Shown here one piece after another: positions 44,022 to 52,706 of a stretch of 64,000 nt of DNA. Below the pieces are notes generated by a model. It made no database searches. It saw nothing but the letters and a program-made list of their open reading frames with translations, and was not told where the DNA came from. The stretch's first letter is position 1. Each line of letters starts with the position of its first letter. Made by a program: the position numbers and the translations under genes. This stretch comes from Bin34 sp963422415 (GTDB lineage Bacteria > Chloroflexota > Anaerolineae > Caldilineales > Caldilineaceae), in assembly GCA_963422415.1 (NCBI GenBank), contig OY729430.1, positions 3,038,001 to 3,102,000 of the forward strand. The letters run 5' to 3'.

Positions 44022-45662
44022 CTAGCCCAAGTTGACCACCACCGCCGCATTTGCAGCCACAATCAACGGCAACAATTCCGCGGACACGAACTCCAACAAG
44101 GTGGCCTGGTCCGTCATGCTGTCACCCAACACACCCATGACGGCGTCAAATGCCGCCACGTCATAGGCGATAGACAGCGCCGTCTGGCCGTCCAGCTGCA
44201 CATCCAACTGGTTAGGGAGCGTCACCAAGGTCAGCGAGGACACCCCATTGTCGGCCATCATGGTCAGCAGGATGTCTGGCAGAGCCACGTCCGTCATCCC
44301 CATGGCCTCCAAATCGAAGCCGGAGATGGAAACCACCGCACCGTTCTTCACCTCGATGTTCAGGCGTAACGTGGGAGTGTTTGTCTCGCCCAAGTCTACG
44401 GTGACAAAGGAGTGTCCATCAAAGGGATTGGCCCCCATTTCGCCCCCGCTGCCCGGCAGCGTCAGGACAAGGTCCAGAGGTGCATCGGCGCTCAGGATTT
44501 CCAGTAATGTCACCACACCGGGCACAGTGCCATTTCCGCCGGCCAGCCCGTCAATCAGATCCAGGCCCGCGTCGTTCCAGGAGACAATGGAAGGCAGTAC
44601 CATGCCATTCCCTGCCAGCGCAACACCCTTCCCTGTGCCATCAATCTGTACATTCAAGCGATTGATGCCGGCGTCCGTCAAGGGCGCCAAGGCATCGGCA
44701 GACAGGAGATCGGACCCCAAGGGCAGACCTAGCACGCTCAAGCTGCCATCATCGGCTACATTGACATGCAGCGGCCCCAATTGCGTCGATCCCACCGGTG
44801 TCCCCGTGAAGGACACTTCAACAGTCAGATCCAAGGTTGGCAGCTGCGGCAGATACGTTTCCACCAAACTTAAGGTGGCGGCATCGTCCGCTAACATGAC
44901 GCGGGCGAAGGCCATTCCAGCCTCCAGGCTCTCCGCATCATAGGCCAATCCCGGCAAGGCCTTGCCGTTGATCGCGAAATCCAATGTGTTTGGCGTGGTA
45001 GTGATACGCAGCGACTCGGCCCCCATGCTGGACAACAGATCCAGAGTGTGCGTATCCAGTACCGGCGGCACCCCTAACATGGACAGATCCATGCCATCCA
45101 GCGAGATAGCCCCACTGCTGTCAAACGCCAGTCCCCCCAGATTGATGGGTCCCACTATGTTGGCCGGTGCCTCAGAGGGCGTGAAGGAGGTTTCACCCGA
45201 CCAACGAAAATCCGGACGGTCATCGGACAGGGCCAAGCGCACACCCATACCATACCGGCGCACCAGAGACAGCAAGGTATCGGCGCTCGCAGGCAGACCG
45301 AGGTTCATCTGGTCTACGATACGGGCCAGTTCGGAGACGGATTCTTCATCCCAGTGGATATAGGGCAATTCGGAGTCATCCACATAGACGTGGATCCCGT
45401 TGTAGCCAAGTCGCACCTCCAGCGACTTGATCCCACCCGCCACCAATCCATCCGCGATATCCTTGATGCCCAAGGCGGTTAGAGTGCCAACGGGCAAGCC
45501 CAGTGCACGCACCGAATCGCCGTCGTCACCCACATGCAAGGCAATGGACGGCAGGTTAAACCAAGTCTTGCCAGTCGATCGGCCACCACATGCACCCAAG
45601 GCCAAGACGGCAACGCACAGCAACAGAATCAACTTGGTGCGATAGGTTAGTTTAGTGCCCAC
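44022..45662 (-). CDS. Lipoprotein made of four internal repeats, unknown function
   Basis: The 546-residue product begins at a GTG with AAGGAG 9 nt upstream. It has a lipoprotein signal with lipobox LALGAC (Cys25). The mature protein consists of about four diverged repeats of 105-125 residues (roughly 38-150, 173-281, 297-400, 430-545). Each runs through a strand like SVLGLPLG or ALGLPVG, then GIxxLxVxxxxxGxxVxxNG or equivalent. It continues to LPxIxWDxxS or LAYDAESL, and ends with a helix such as TLLSLVRRYGM, TLSLVETYLP, VTLLEILSAD or TLLEFVSAEL. Few charged catalytic residues are shared. No family is recognised; I infer a surface-anchored structural or binding protein. It ends in a strong terminator. 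Confidence 0.75.
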   Translation of the reverse strand: MGTKLTYRTKLILLLCVAVLALGACGGRSTGKTWFNLPSIALHVGDDGDSVRALGLPVGTLTALGIKDIADGLVAGGIKSLEVRLGYNGIHVYVDDSELPYIHWDEESVSELARIVDQMNLGLPASADTLLSLVRRYGMGVRLALSDDRPDFRWSGETSFTPSEAPANIVGPINLGGLAFDSSGAISLDGMDLSMLGVPPVLDTHTLDLLSSMGAESLRITTTPNTLDFAINGKALPGLAYDAESLEAGMAFARVMLADDAATLSLVETYLPQLPTLDLTVEVSFTGTPVGSTQLGPLHVNVADDGSLSVLGLPLGSDLLSADALAPLTDAGINRLNVQIDGTGKGVALAGNGMVLPSIVSWNDAGLDLIDGLAGGNGTVPGVVTLLEILSADAPLDLVLTLPGSGGEMGANPFDGHSFVTVDLGETNTPTLRLNIEVKNGAVVSISGFDLEAMGMTDVALPDILLTMMADNGVSSLTLVTLPNQLDVQLDGQTALSIAYDVAAFDAVMGVLGDSMTDQATLLEFVSAELLPLIVAANAAVVVNLG

Positions 45663-45822
45663 TAGCAAAGTCTCCTTGACTTCATCCTCTGAGCCACGCG
45701 GCCCTGCAGTGCTGGTCTGGCTGCCTCCCAAGACGCGTCCATTTCACCAAGAGGCAACTCTCGGAAAGGCTCCATCCTGAGATCAACTGCAGACCGTGTC
45801 TGGGCGGCCCAAACCGAGAAAA

Positions 45823-45831
45823 AGTATAGCA
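45823..45831 (-). promoter_or_regulatory. Extended -10 promoter for the four-repeat lipoprotein
   Basis: On the minus strand TGCTATACT (TGn plus TATACT, 5 of 6 matches) lies about 160 nt upstream of the GTG, in the gap after murE. There is no clear -35. Same pattern as the dnaX, livH and nuoA sites. Confidence 0.45.
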
Positions 45832-45961
45832 TAGGGCTGTTCCCCACCCTGCTCCGGCTTGTGTCTCGTGCCATCCCCTCTTGTAACCGAAATCAGCGCT
45901 GCCAACATCGAGTGAAGGCCGAGAAATCCTTGTGCATGTCCATCCTCTGTCCGAGTCACGC

Positions 45962-47620
45962 TCAGCGAGTCGGCAACTGATACACAACCGCATTGGGGTC
46001 GGGGGCGTGTCCCATCTGCTGTTCAATCGCCAAGCAAAGAGCCTGCTGGTCGCTCCAGGGATATTCGACTTCCCCAAAGCACATGCTGCGTTCATGGCCT
46101 TTGCCAAACGCTGCCACTACATCTCCCGAGCGGGCCCGCAACGTAGCCTTTTCCATGGCGCGCGCCCGATCCGGTTCAATCTCGCAGGTGGCCGCCGTCC
46201 GCACTGAATTGAAGCCCTCCTCTATCTCGGCGCAAATGGTTGCCAAATCTTCCGAACGCGGATCTTCAGCCGTAATGACCACATGGTCTGCCCACCGTGC
46301 GCCGGTGGCCCCCAACAGCGACCGCTTGCCGGGATCCCGTAGTCCCGCGCTGCCGAAGACGGCAATCAATCTGCCGTTCCAAGTCGCGAGCCGCATGTGT
46401 TGGCGAATGGTCTGGAGGGCATTCTGCAACGCTTGCGGGGAGTGAGCAAAGTCCACCAAGGCCATGTAGGGCTGACCCAGATCCAATCTCTCCATGCGCC
46501 CTTTGAGGCCTTTGAAGGAAGTCAAGCCGGCGGCCATTTGGCGGGGAGTGGCTCCCAGAGTGTGGGCCATCGCGGCAGCCAGCAATACATTCTGGGCGTT
46601 GAATCGACCCCACATCGAGGAACGCAACGAAACAGGATCCAGTTCAGGGCCCTGCAGAGTCAGGGACATCCCGGATTGCCTCTGCTGCAAATCAGAACCT
46701 TGGAAAGTCCAACGAGGCTCTGCGCCCATCCCATAGCTGCACACTTCCAAGGGCATTGCCCGCGTAACATTTAATGTCTGGGCCCTGTGCCACAGGGCCT
46801 TCCAGCTGCGTGGATCCTCTGCATTGGCCATGGCTGCACGCCCCGGCCCCTCTGACAGCAAATCCAGGATACGGCACTTGGTCTGGAGATACGCGTCAAA
46901 GCTGCCGTGGTAGTCCAGGTGTTCATGAGTCACATTGGTCACCCCGACCACATCCATCTCCGTCTCGGCCACCCGTTCCTGGTCCAGACCGTGGCTGGTG
47001 CATTCCACGACGGCATATTGGCAACCGGCTGTCACCATGTTCCTCAAGGCTTGCTGCACCTCTCCGGCATCCGGTGTGGTCACATGGTAACCGGTTTCCG
47101 CGACCTCCCCGCCCAAGCTGATGCCCAAGGTAGAGATCAGACCTACCCGGGCGGCAGGAACCGCGCCGAATTGGGAGGCAGCATCAGGAGCCGCTCTGAG
47201 CATGGCAGCCAACAGGGCCGTAGAGGTGGTCTTGCCATCCGTGCCCGTAATCCCTGCCATTCGCAGATTGCGGGCCGGAAAGCCGACTGTCAAGGCCGCG
47301 GCCTGTGCCAGGGCCTTGGCGCTGCTATGCACTTGGAGATAGGGTGCCAGATGCCGACCAGCCTTCTGACAGCGCTCCTTGAACTGCTCTCGGGACTCCG
47401 TCCCCAAGACAATGGCCGCTCCGGCCTCCAACGCGGCTGGTATGAAGTCGTGCCCGTCCATGGTCCGACCGATATGGGCCACAAACAGCCCTCCCTTTCG
47501 CACCTGCCGACTGTCGGCAGTGACGTGAAGCACCGCCTGGCAGGGGTGTGCCAGCACAGCTTGTCCGTCCAGATTGCCCCTGGCGGCCAACAGGCGGTGC
47601 AATTGCTCAAGATTGGGCAT
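45962..47620 (-). CDS. murE: UDP-MurNAc-tripeptide synthetase MurE
   Basis: MurE adds the third amino acid to the peptidoglycan stem peptide with ATP. The 552-residue Mur ligase has the ATP loop MAGITGTDGKTTSTALL and VECTSHGLDQERV. The carbamoylated lysine is in AYLQTKCRIL and TNVTHEHLDYHG precedes it. The substrate-specifying loop reads AEDPRSEDL: diaminopimelate enzymes have DNPR here, so the arginine is kept but the preceding D-N is replaced. meso-DAP is the likely substrate. It is somewhat longer than typical (about 500). The ATG at 47620 has AGGA upstream; a TTG 18 nt earlier is possible. No other mur gene is adjacent. Confidence 0.93.
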   Translation of the reverse strand: MPNLEQLHRLLAARGNLDGQAVLAHPCQAVLHVTADSRQVRKGGLFVAHIGRTMDGHDFIPAALEAGAAIVLGTESREQFKERCQKAGRHLAPYLQVHSSAKALAQAAALTVGFPARNLRMAGITGTDGKTTSTALLAAMLRAAPDAASQFGAVPAARVGLISTLGISLGGEVAETGYHVTTPDAGEVQQALRNMVTAGCQYAVVECTSHGLDQERVAETEMDVVGVTNVTHEHLDYHGSFDAYLQTKCRILDLLSEGPGRAAMANAEDPRSWKALWHRAQTLNVTRAMPLEVCSYGMGAEPRWTFQGSDLQQRQSGMSLTLQGPELDPVSLRSSMWGRFNAQNVLLAAAMAHTLGATPRQMAAGLTSFKGLKGRMERLDLGQPYMALVDFAHSPQALQNALQTIRQHMRLATWNGRLIAVFGSAGLRDPGKRSLLGATGARWADHVVITAEDPRSEDLATICAEIEEGFNSVRTAATCEIEPDRARAMEKATLRARSGDVVAAFGKGHERSMCFGEVEYPWSDQQALCLAIEQQMGHAPDPNAVVYQLPTR

Positions 47621-47886
47621 GGACACATCCTGGCCCAATCAGGCAAGGGCCCAGCCACGGCGTCAAGAACCGAAATTGGATGAACGCAGGCATATAGGGC
47701 AAAGATCACGTTGGACGGCGTGGCGCTCTGCAAACTGCGCCGTATCATAGGAACGTGACATCAGCGCATTGGGAATGACCCCGCATTGGGCAAACCAGAG
47801 AGTTGCAGCTGGGGCCCGGTCGCTTGTTCTGTCCTGTGATAGATGCAAACCTCACCGGAGCGCCATGTGTATGATGCCAACGCACT

Positions 47887-49332
47887 CTAGTCTTCATCAT
47901 CGGTGGTGCGGCGAAAAACGGAGATGGAACCCACCAGAATGATGACAATCAAAAGAATGGCCACCGAAAGGACGATAGGCGAAATGGGGCCAATCACGGG
48001 CAAGTCAATGTCTTCCTGCAGAAAATCCAGAGGAAGATTCAGGCCACTGACGATGCCGGGTTCCTCCGGGACGATGGCAGGCGTCGGCGTCGCGGCAGGG
48101 ATCGCTGTCGGCTGTGGTTCCACGGTCGGTTCCGCCATCTCCGGTTGTTCGGCCGGCTCCGGCGTGGGGACAATTTCGGCCACGGCCGGCTCCACCGCGG
48201 GAACCTGTGTAGGTTCGGCCGGGGACGGCGTCCTGTCGGGCAACGTGATCGGATCCAGGGGCAAGGAAGTCAAGGGAGTCAATCGGGACTGTACCTGGTA
48301 GGCATATCCTTGATCGTCGGAGCGCAAGATCCACTGTTCGGCAGTGCCCAGATAGATGACGCCATCGGCGCCGTCAGCGGACCAGATCCAAGGGTCGTTG
48401 GGTCCGCCGTCGATCTGCACCTTAAGCCATTCCTCACCGTTTCCCGACCAGATGCCCACCCCGGTTGCCGCGGACAGCAGGATGCCCTCAGGGCCCGCCT
48501 GGCCGAGAGCCAGTACAGACGCGATATCTGGAATTCGGGATATGGGAGTCCATTCCCCCTCGTCATTCATGCGCCACAGTCCACCGGCCTGCAGGCCAGC
48601 GTAGAGATTGCCTCTGTATATGGCAAAACTGCGGACTACGGCCCCTTCCGAAAATCCGGGAGTCCGTTTCCATGTGTCGGAACCCGCCACCTGTACAAAA
48701 GCCCCGTTGTGGGTCCCGATATACAGGTTGTCCGCAAAGGCGATCAGGGTCCGAATGCGCCGCTCGCTCTGTTGCAGGTCATCGGTCTGAGCCAGCCCAA
48801 TGGCATTCAGCACCCAGGACTCACCATTGTCATAACTCACCAGAACCCCATCCTGGCGTGTGCCGGCGTACAGCACGGACCGCCCATTCACGTTCTGGGC
48901 ATACAACGCGCCAATGCCGCTGTCCAGACTCAGCCAAGTCCCAATGGCAGGAAAGTCCTGAAAGGAACGACCCCCATCCGTACTGCGCAGAAACAATCCG
49001 ACGGTGGCGTCCCCGGCATACACAATGGCGGGATTGACAGCGTCGTGTTCCAAGGCGGCCACGCTAATGTTGGCGGGCAGACCCGAGGCCTGGGCCCAAG
49101 TCACACCGCCGTCCTCGCTGTAGTAGATTCCCGCGGCATCGGGGGCATTGATGGTGCCCGCGACGACGCGGGCCGAATCGTTCGAGGCCACCGAAAGAGA
49201 GATCACGGCGTTTTCCGACGGGGCCTGCGCTTGCAGCGTCGGGCCCAGGCCCATCGAAACCCCCACGAACGACAACACAAACGTGACAGTCGCCATCACG
49301 CGCTTTCTCAGGCCGGCAAGGCCGCAATTCAT
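47887..49332 (-). CDS. BNR-repeat surface protein with C-terminal anchor
   Basis: The 481-residue product starts at an ATG with GGGGAGA 4 nt upstream. It has a signal peptide (MATVTFVLSFVGVSMGLG, ending AQA). Beta-propeller-like repeats contain Asp-box motifs: YYSEDGGVTWAQA, LRSTDGGRSFQDF, VSYDNGESWVLN, LRSDDQGYAYQV. A Pro/Thr/Glu-rich linker follows (about 370-430). A C-terminal membrane span (VLSVAILLIVIILVGSISVF) with a positive tail ends the protein. BNR repeats occur in sialidases and photosystem assembly proteins, but no catalytic residues are assignable. It is probably a cell-surface protein displayed on a flexible stalk. It lies 173 nt downstream of nuoN on the same strand. Confidence 0.8.
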   Translation of the reverse strand: MNCGLAGLRKRVMATVTFVLSFVGVSMGLGPTLQAQAPSENAVISLSVASNDSARVVAGTINAPDAAGIYYSEDGGVTWAQASGLPANISVAALEHDAVNPAIVYAGDATVGLFLRSTDGGRSFQDFPAIGTWLSLDSGIGALYAQNVNGRSVLYAGTRQDGVLVSYDNGESWVLNAIGLAQTDDLQQSERRIRTLIAFADNLYIGTHNGAFVQVAGSDTWKRTPGFSEGAVVRSFAIYRGNLYAGLQAGGLWRMNDEGEWTPISRIPDIASVLALGQAGPEGILLSAATGVGIWSGNGEEWLKVQIDGGPNDPWIWSADGADGVIYLGTAEQWILRSDDQGYAYQVQSRLTPLTSLPLDPITLPDRTPSPAEPTQVPAVEPAVAEIVPTPEPAEQPEMAEPTVEPQPTAIPAATPTPAIVPEEPGIVSGLNLPLDFLQEDIDLPVIGPISPIVLSVAILLIVIILVGSISVFRRTTDDED

Positions 49333-49505
49333 AGACTCTCCCCAACGCGGATGGTTGCGATGCAAGGCTCCAATGTCCCCTGCCGAATCACAGGGGCTGC
49401 CATCTCACAGGAAAATTATAACCAAGACTGTCCCTTGCGGGTGGATTGTGGGTGAAGCTCCCCTCCTGTCCCACAGGCGGGAGAGCGACAATACAGCCTG
49501 CCGGA

Positions 49506-51008
49506 TCAGCTGGAAAATCCGAAGGACAGCAGCTGTTCCGAGGCCGTGGTGGCCCACTCAATCAGAGGCGTGGGATAGAGGCCCACCCAAAAGACCACCA
49601 GTGTGCAGAACACCAGCACCGTCCCCATGCCAATGGGCATGGTAATGACAGTTTTCACCTCCTGTTTCTCGCCGAAATACATGACGCGGATCAGGTTGAT
49701 GTAATAGTAGGCCGCAATGCCGGAGTTGACCACCCCCGCGCCGGCCAACCAGAAATATTGCCGTTGCACGGCAGCGCCAAAGACAAAGAACTTGCCCCAG
49801 AATCCTGCCGTGGCGGGAATGCCAGCCAAACTGAGCAGAAAGACAGTGAGCATGACGGTCAGGGCCGGGTTGCGACCAATCAGATTCTGAAACGCCGTCA
49901 GCCGGGTGCTGCCCACCCGCTCCTCCAGCACCATCACCACCAGAAAGGCTCCCACGTTGGTGAACATGTAGGTAAAAAGATAAATCAGGATGCCGTTGAT
50001 GCCATCCATGAAGCTCTCCGTCCCGGCTGCCAGAGCCGCAATGCCCACCAGGATGTAGCCAGCATGCGCCACGGAGCTATAGGCCAACATGCGTTTGACA
50101 TCGCGTTGCCGCAAGGCCATCAGATTTCCCATGGTCATGGTTAGAATGCTGATACCGGCCAGGATTGGCACCCAATCCACCAGCAGGTCATTCAAAGCCA
50201 CTACAAACACGCGCGCCGTCACGGCCAGGCCGATGGCCTTGGAGGTCGTGGACAGATAAATCGTGATGGGAGTGGGGGCCCCGTCATAGGTGTCCGGCGC
50301 CCACTGGAAAAAGGGCGCCAGCGTGGCCTTGAAGCCCAGACCGACCATCATCAACAACGTAGCGGGCATGAGGCCCTTGACGAGGGAAGCGGTTTCGCCC
50401 GCTTTCACTTGCACGGAAATTTCATGCAGGTTGAGCGTGCCCGTCGCTCCGTAGACAAAGGAGAGGCCGTAGAGCATGGCCGCGGACGCAACCGCACCAT
50501 ACAGGAAATACTTCAGGCCCGCTTCGGAACTGCGCTTGTTGTCTCGCAGGAAGCCCGCCAGCAGGTAGCTCGTGATCGAGAGGAACTCAATGGCAACATA
50601 CAGCAGCAACAAGTTGTTGGCGCTGAGCGCCACGCTCAAGGCCAAGGTGACAAAGAGAAAGAAACTCCAGAATTCACCGCGACGTGTCGTACGGACGTTC
50701 ATATAGCCGCCACCGGCCAAGGCGATCAGCAGCATCACCAAGAAAATGGGGCCCTTGAGAAAGGCGGCGAAGAGATCGATCTCCATCAGGTTCAAGGCGA
50801 GAGTCGGCTTCTGACCCACCTCCAGCTCATAGAAGGACAGGGTCTGGAAGAACGCCGCGAAAAAGGCCATGGCCAAGGTCAAGATCGCCAGCGTCGTGTA
50901 GCCGCGTCCACTGTCCGCGCGATCGCGCACCACCACGTCAATCAAGAAGATGACCAGCCCGCCAAGCAGCAGGATCACCTCGGGGGCTATGAGACTGAAC
51001 TGTTCCAC
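49506..51008 (-). CDS. nuoN: NADH-quinone oxidoreductase subunit N
   Basis: NuoN is one of three antiporter-like membrane subunits of complex I that pump protons. The 500-residue protein has about 14 spans and family landmarks: NNLLLLYVAIEFLSITSYLL with the conserved glutamate, KYFLYGAVASAAMLYGLSFV with lysine, FFQWAPDTYDGAPTPITIYL, and MLAYSSVAHAGYILVG. It is the last gene of the leftward nuo operon, 33 nt after nuoM. Confidence 0.96.
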   Translation of the reverse strand: MEQFSLIAPEVILLLGGLVIFLIDVVVRDRADSGRGYTTLAILTLAMAFFAAFFQTLSFYELEVGQKPTLALNLMEIDLFAAFLKGPIFLVMLLIALAGGGYMNVRTTRRGEFWSFFLFVTLALSVALSANNLLLLYVAIEFLSITSYLLAGFLRDNKRSSEAGLKYFLYGAVASAAMLYGLSFVYGATGTLNLHEISVQVKAGETASLVKGLMPATLLMMVGLGFKATLAPFFQWAPDTYDGAPTPITIYLSTTSKAIGLAVTARVFVVALNDLLVDWVPILAGISILTMTMGNLMALRQRDVKRMLAYSSVAHAGYILVGIAALAAGTESFMDGINGILIYLFTYMFTNVGAFLVVMVLEERVGSTRLTAFQNLIGRNPALTVMLTVFLLSLAGIPATAGFWGKFFVFGAAVQRQYFWLAGAGVVNSGIAAYYYINLIRVMYFGEKQEVKTVITMPIGMGTVLVFCTLVVFWVGLYPTPLIEWATTASEQLLSFGFSS

Positions 51009-51041
51009 CGCGCAGGGCTCCCTATGGGAAACTCAACCACG

Positions 51042-52667
51042 TCAACCGCTTTGGGGCAGGTTGACGATGAAGTCGATCAATTCCACTGATGAAGTGTTGA
51101 AGAAATCAAGCAGCCAGGTGGGATAGATGCCGATCAGCAGCATGCCGATCACCAAGGGCCACAGCGTCAGCTTCTCAAAGAAGGCCATGTCCGTAGGCCC
51201 CTCGGCGTCTTGACCTTCGGCGGTAGTCCAGCGCTGCACCTTGCTGGCGTCATATTCTCCCAGAAACACATTCTGCACAATGCGCCACAAGATGTAGACC
51301 GCGGTCATCACAATGCCGACAGTGCCCAATGCAGCCCAGATCGGCACAATGGCGAACGCCCCGCGGAACGTGAAGAACTCGGCCCAGAAGCCGGCCAGTC
51401 CCGGCAATCCCAGACTGGCAAAAGCCGTCACTAGCATGATGCCGTAGAAATACGGCAGCTTGGCGCTCAACCCTCCGAACTTGGACAAATCCCGGGTATG
51501 CGCCCGTTCGTACACCACCCCAACCAACAGGAACAGGGCGCCGGTGATGATGCCGTGATTGAACATCTGCAACGCGGCGCCGTTGAGAGCCATGGCCGCG
51601 CTATCATAAATGTCGGCGGAAGCCACGCCCCCGAACTTGGCCGCGACCGATTCCAGCCCTTCGGGGGTGAGCACCAGCGACGCGGCCCCAATGCCCAGCA
51701 TTACATAGCCCATGTGGCTCACGGAGCTGTAGGCAATGAGACGCTTCAAGTCCCCTTGCGCCACGCAGACAAAGGCCCCGTAGACAATGGCCACGACACC
51801 CACGGCCACCACCACCGGGGCCCAGAACTGACTAGCTGCGGGATAGGTGGGCAGGATGATGCGCAGAAATCCATAGGCTCCCAGCTTCAAGAGCACGCCA
51901 GCCAGAATGACACTTCCTGCCGTCGGCGCCTCCGTGTGGGCGTCGGGCAACCAAGTGTGGAAGGGAAAGGAAGGCACCTTGAAGGCGAATCCCAGAAAAA
52001 AGCCCCAGAACGCCAGGCTGGTAAGCAGAAGTCGGGTGTCCGGATCCAACTGCATGAAGGCTTGGGCCTGGGCTGCCCCTAGCATGTCGAAGGTGCCGGT
52101 CGCGAAGTAGGTCAGCAAAATGGCCAGCAGCATGGCGACAGATCCGACCAGCGTATAGATGAAGAACTTGATGGAGGCGTAGCTGCGGTTTGCCCCGCCC
52201 CAGATGCCAATCAGGAGGTACATGGGGACTAGGCTGATCTCCCAGAAGAGATAGAACAGCACATAGTCCAATGCCACAAACACGCCCAGCATGCTCAGCT
52301 CCAGCAGATGGAACATGATGAAGTATTCCCGCACCCGCACCCGGATGGTACGGGTGCTGTAGAAGATGCTCAAGCTGGATAGGAGCGTGGTCAAAAACAC
52401 CAAGGGCAGACTCAATCCATCCACCCCAATAGTGAAATTGGAGTTCAGGACCGGAATCCATTCCGCCGTAATCTGAAATTGCATGCCGCCCGCGGTGCGA
52501 TCATAGGCAAAGAGCAGATAAATGCTCAGGATCAAGGGAAGCAGGCTGAACAGTGTGGACACCCGCTTGACCACTTGGTCGCTGCGACAAAAGGCGAAAA
52601 CCAGAATTCCGGAAATCAACGGGAAAAACAGGGTGGCCAACAGCGCCACCTGGTTAGATGTGGCCAT
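51042..52667 (-). CDS. nuoM: NADH-quinone oxidoreductase subunit M
   Basis: Antiporter-like proton-pumping subunit of complex I. The 541-residue protein shows TIGVDGLSLPLVFLTTLLS, YLFWEISLVPMYLLIGIWGG with the key glutamate, KFFIYTLVGSVAMLLAI with lysine, FHTWLPDAHTEAPTAGSVIL, and RLIAYSSVSHMGYVMLG. Length is somewhat above the usual 490-510. It sits between nuoL and nuoN. Confidence 0.96.
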   Translation of the reverse strand: MATSNQVALLATLFFPLISGILVFAFCRSDQVVKRVSTLFSLLPLILSIYLLFAYDRTAGGMQFQITAEWIPVLNSNFTIGVDGLSLPLVFLTTLLSSLSIFYSTRTIRVRVREYFIMFHLLELSMLGVFVALDYVLFYLFWEISLVPMYLLIGIWGGANRSYASIKFFIYTLVGSVAMLLAILLTYFATGTFDMLGAAQAQAFMQLDPDTRLLLTSLAFWGFFLGFAFKVPSFPFHTWLPDAHTEAPTAGSVILAGVLLKLGAYGFLRIILPTYPAASQFWAPVVVAVGVVAIVYGAFVCVAQGDLKRLIAYSSVSHMGYVMLGIGAASLVLTPEGLESVAAKFGGVASADIYDSAAMALNGAALQMFNHGIITGALFLLVGVVYERAHTRDLSKFGGLSAKLPYFYGIMLVTAFASLGLPGLAGFWAEFFTFRGAFAIVPIWAALGTVGIVMTAVYILWRIVQNVFLGEYDASKVQRWTTAEGQDAEGPTDMAFFEKLTLWPLVIGMLLIGIYPTWLLDFFNTSSVELIDFIVNLPQSG

Positions 52668-52706
52668 TGGCCCCGACCTCCAAGCTCATAGTCCCTTGCC
52701 GCTCCA

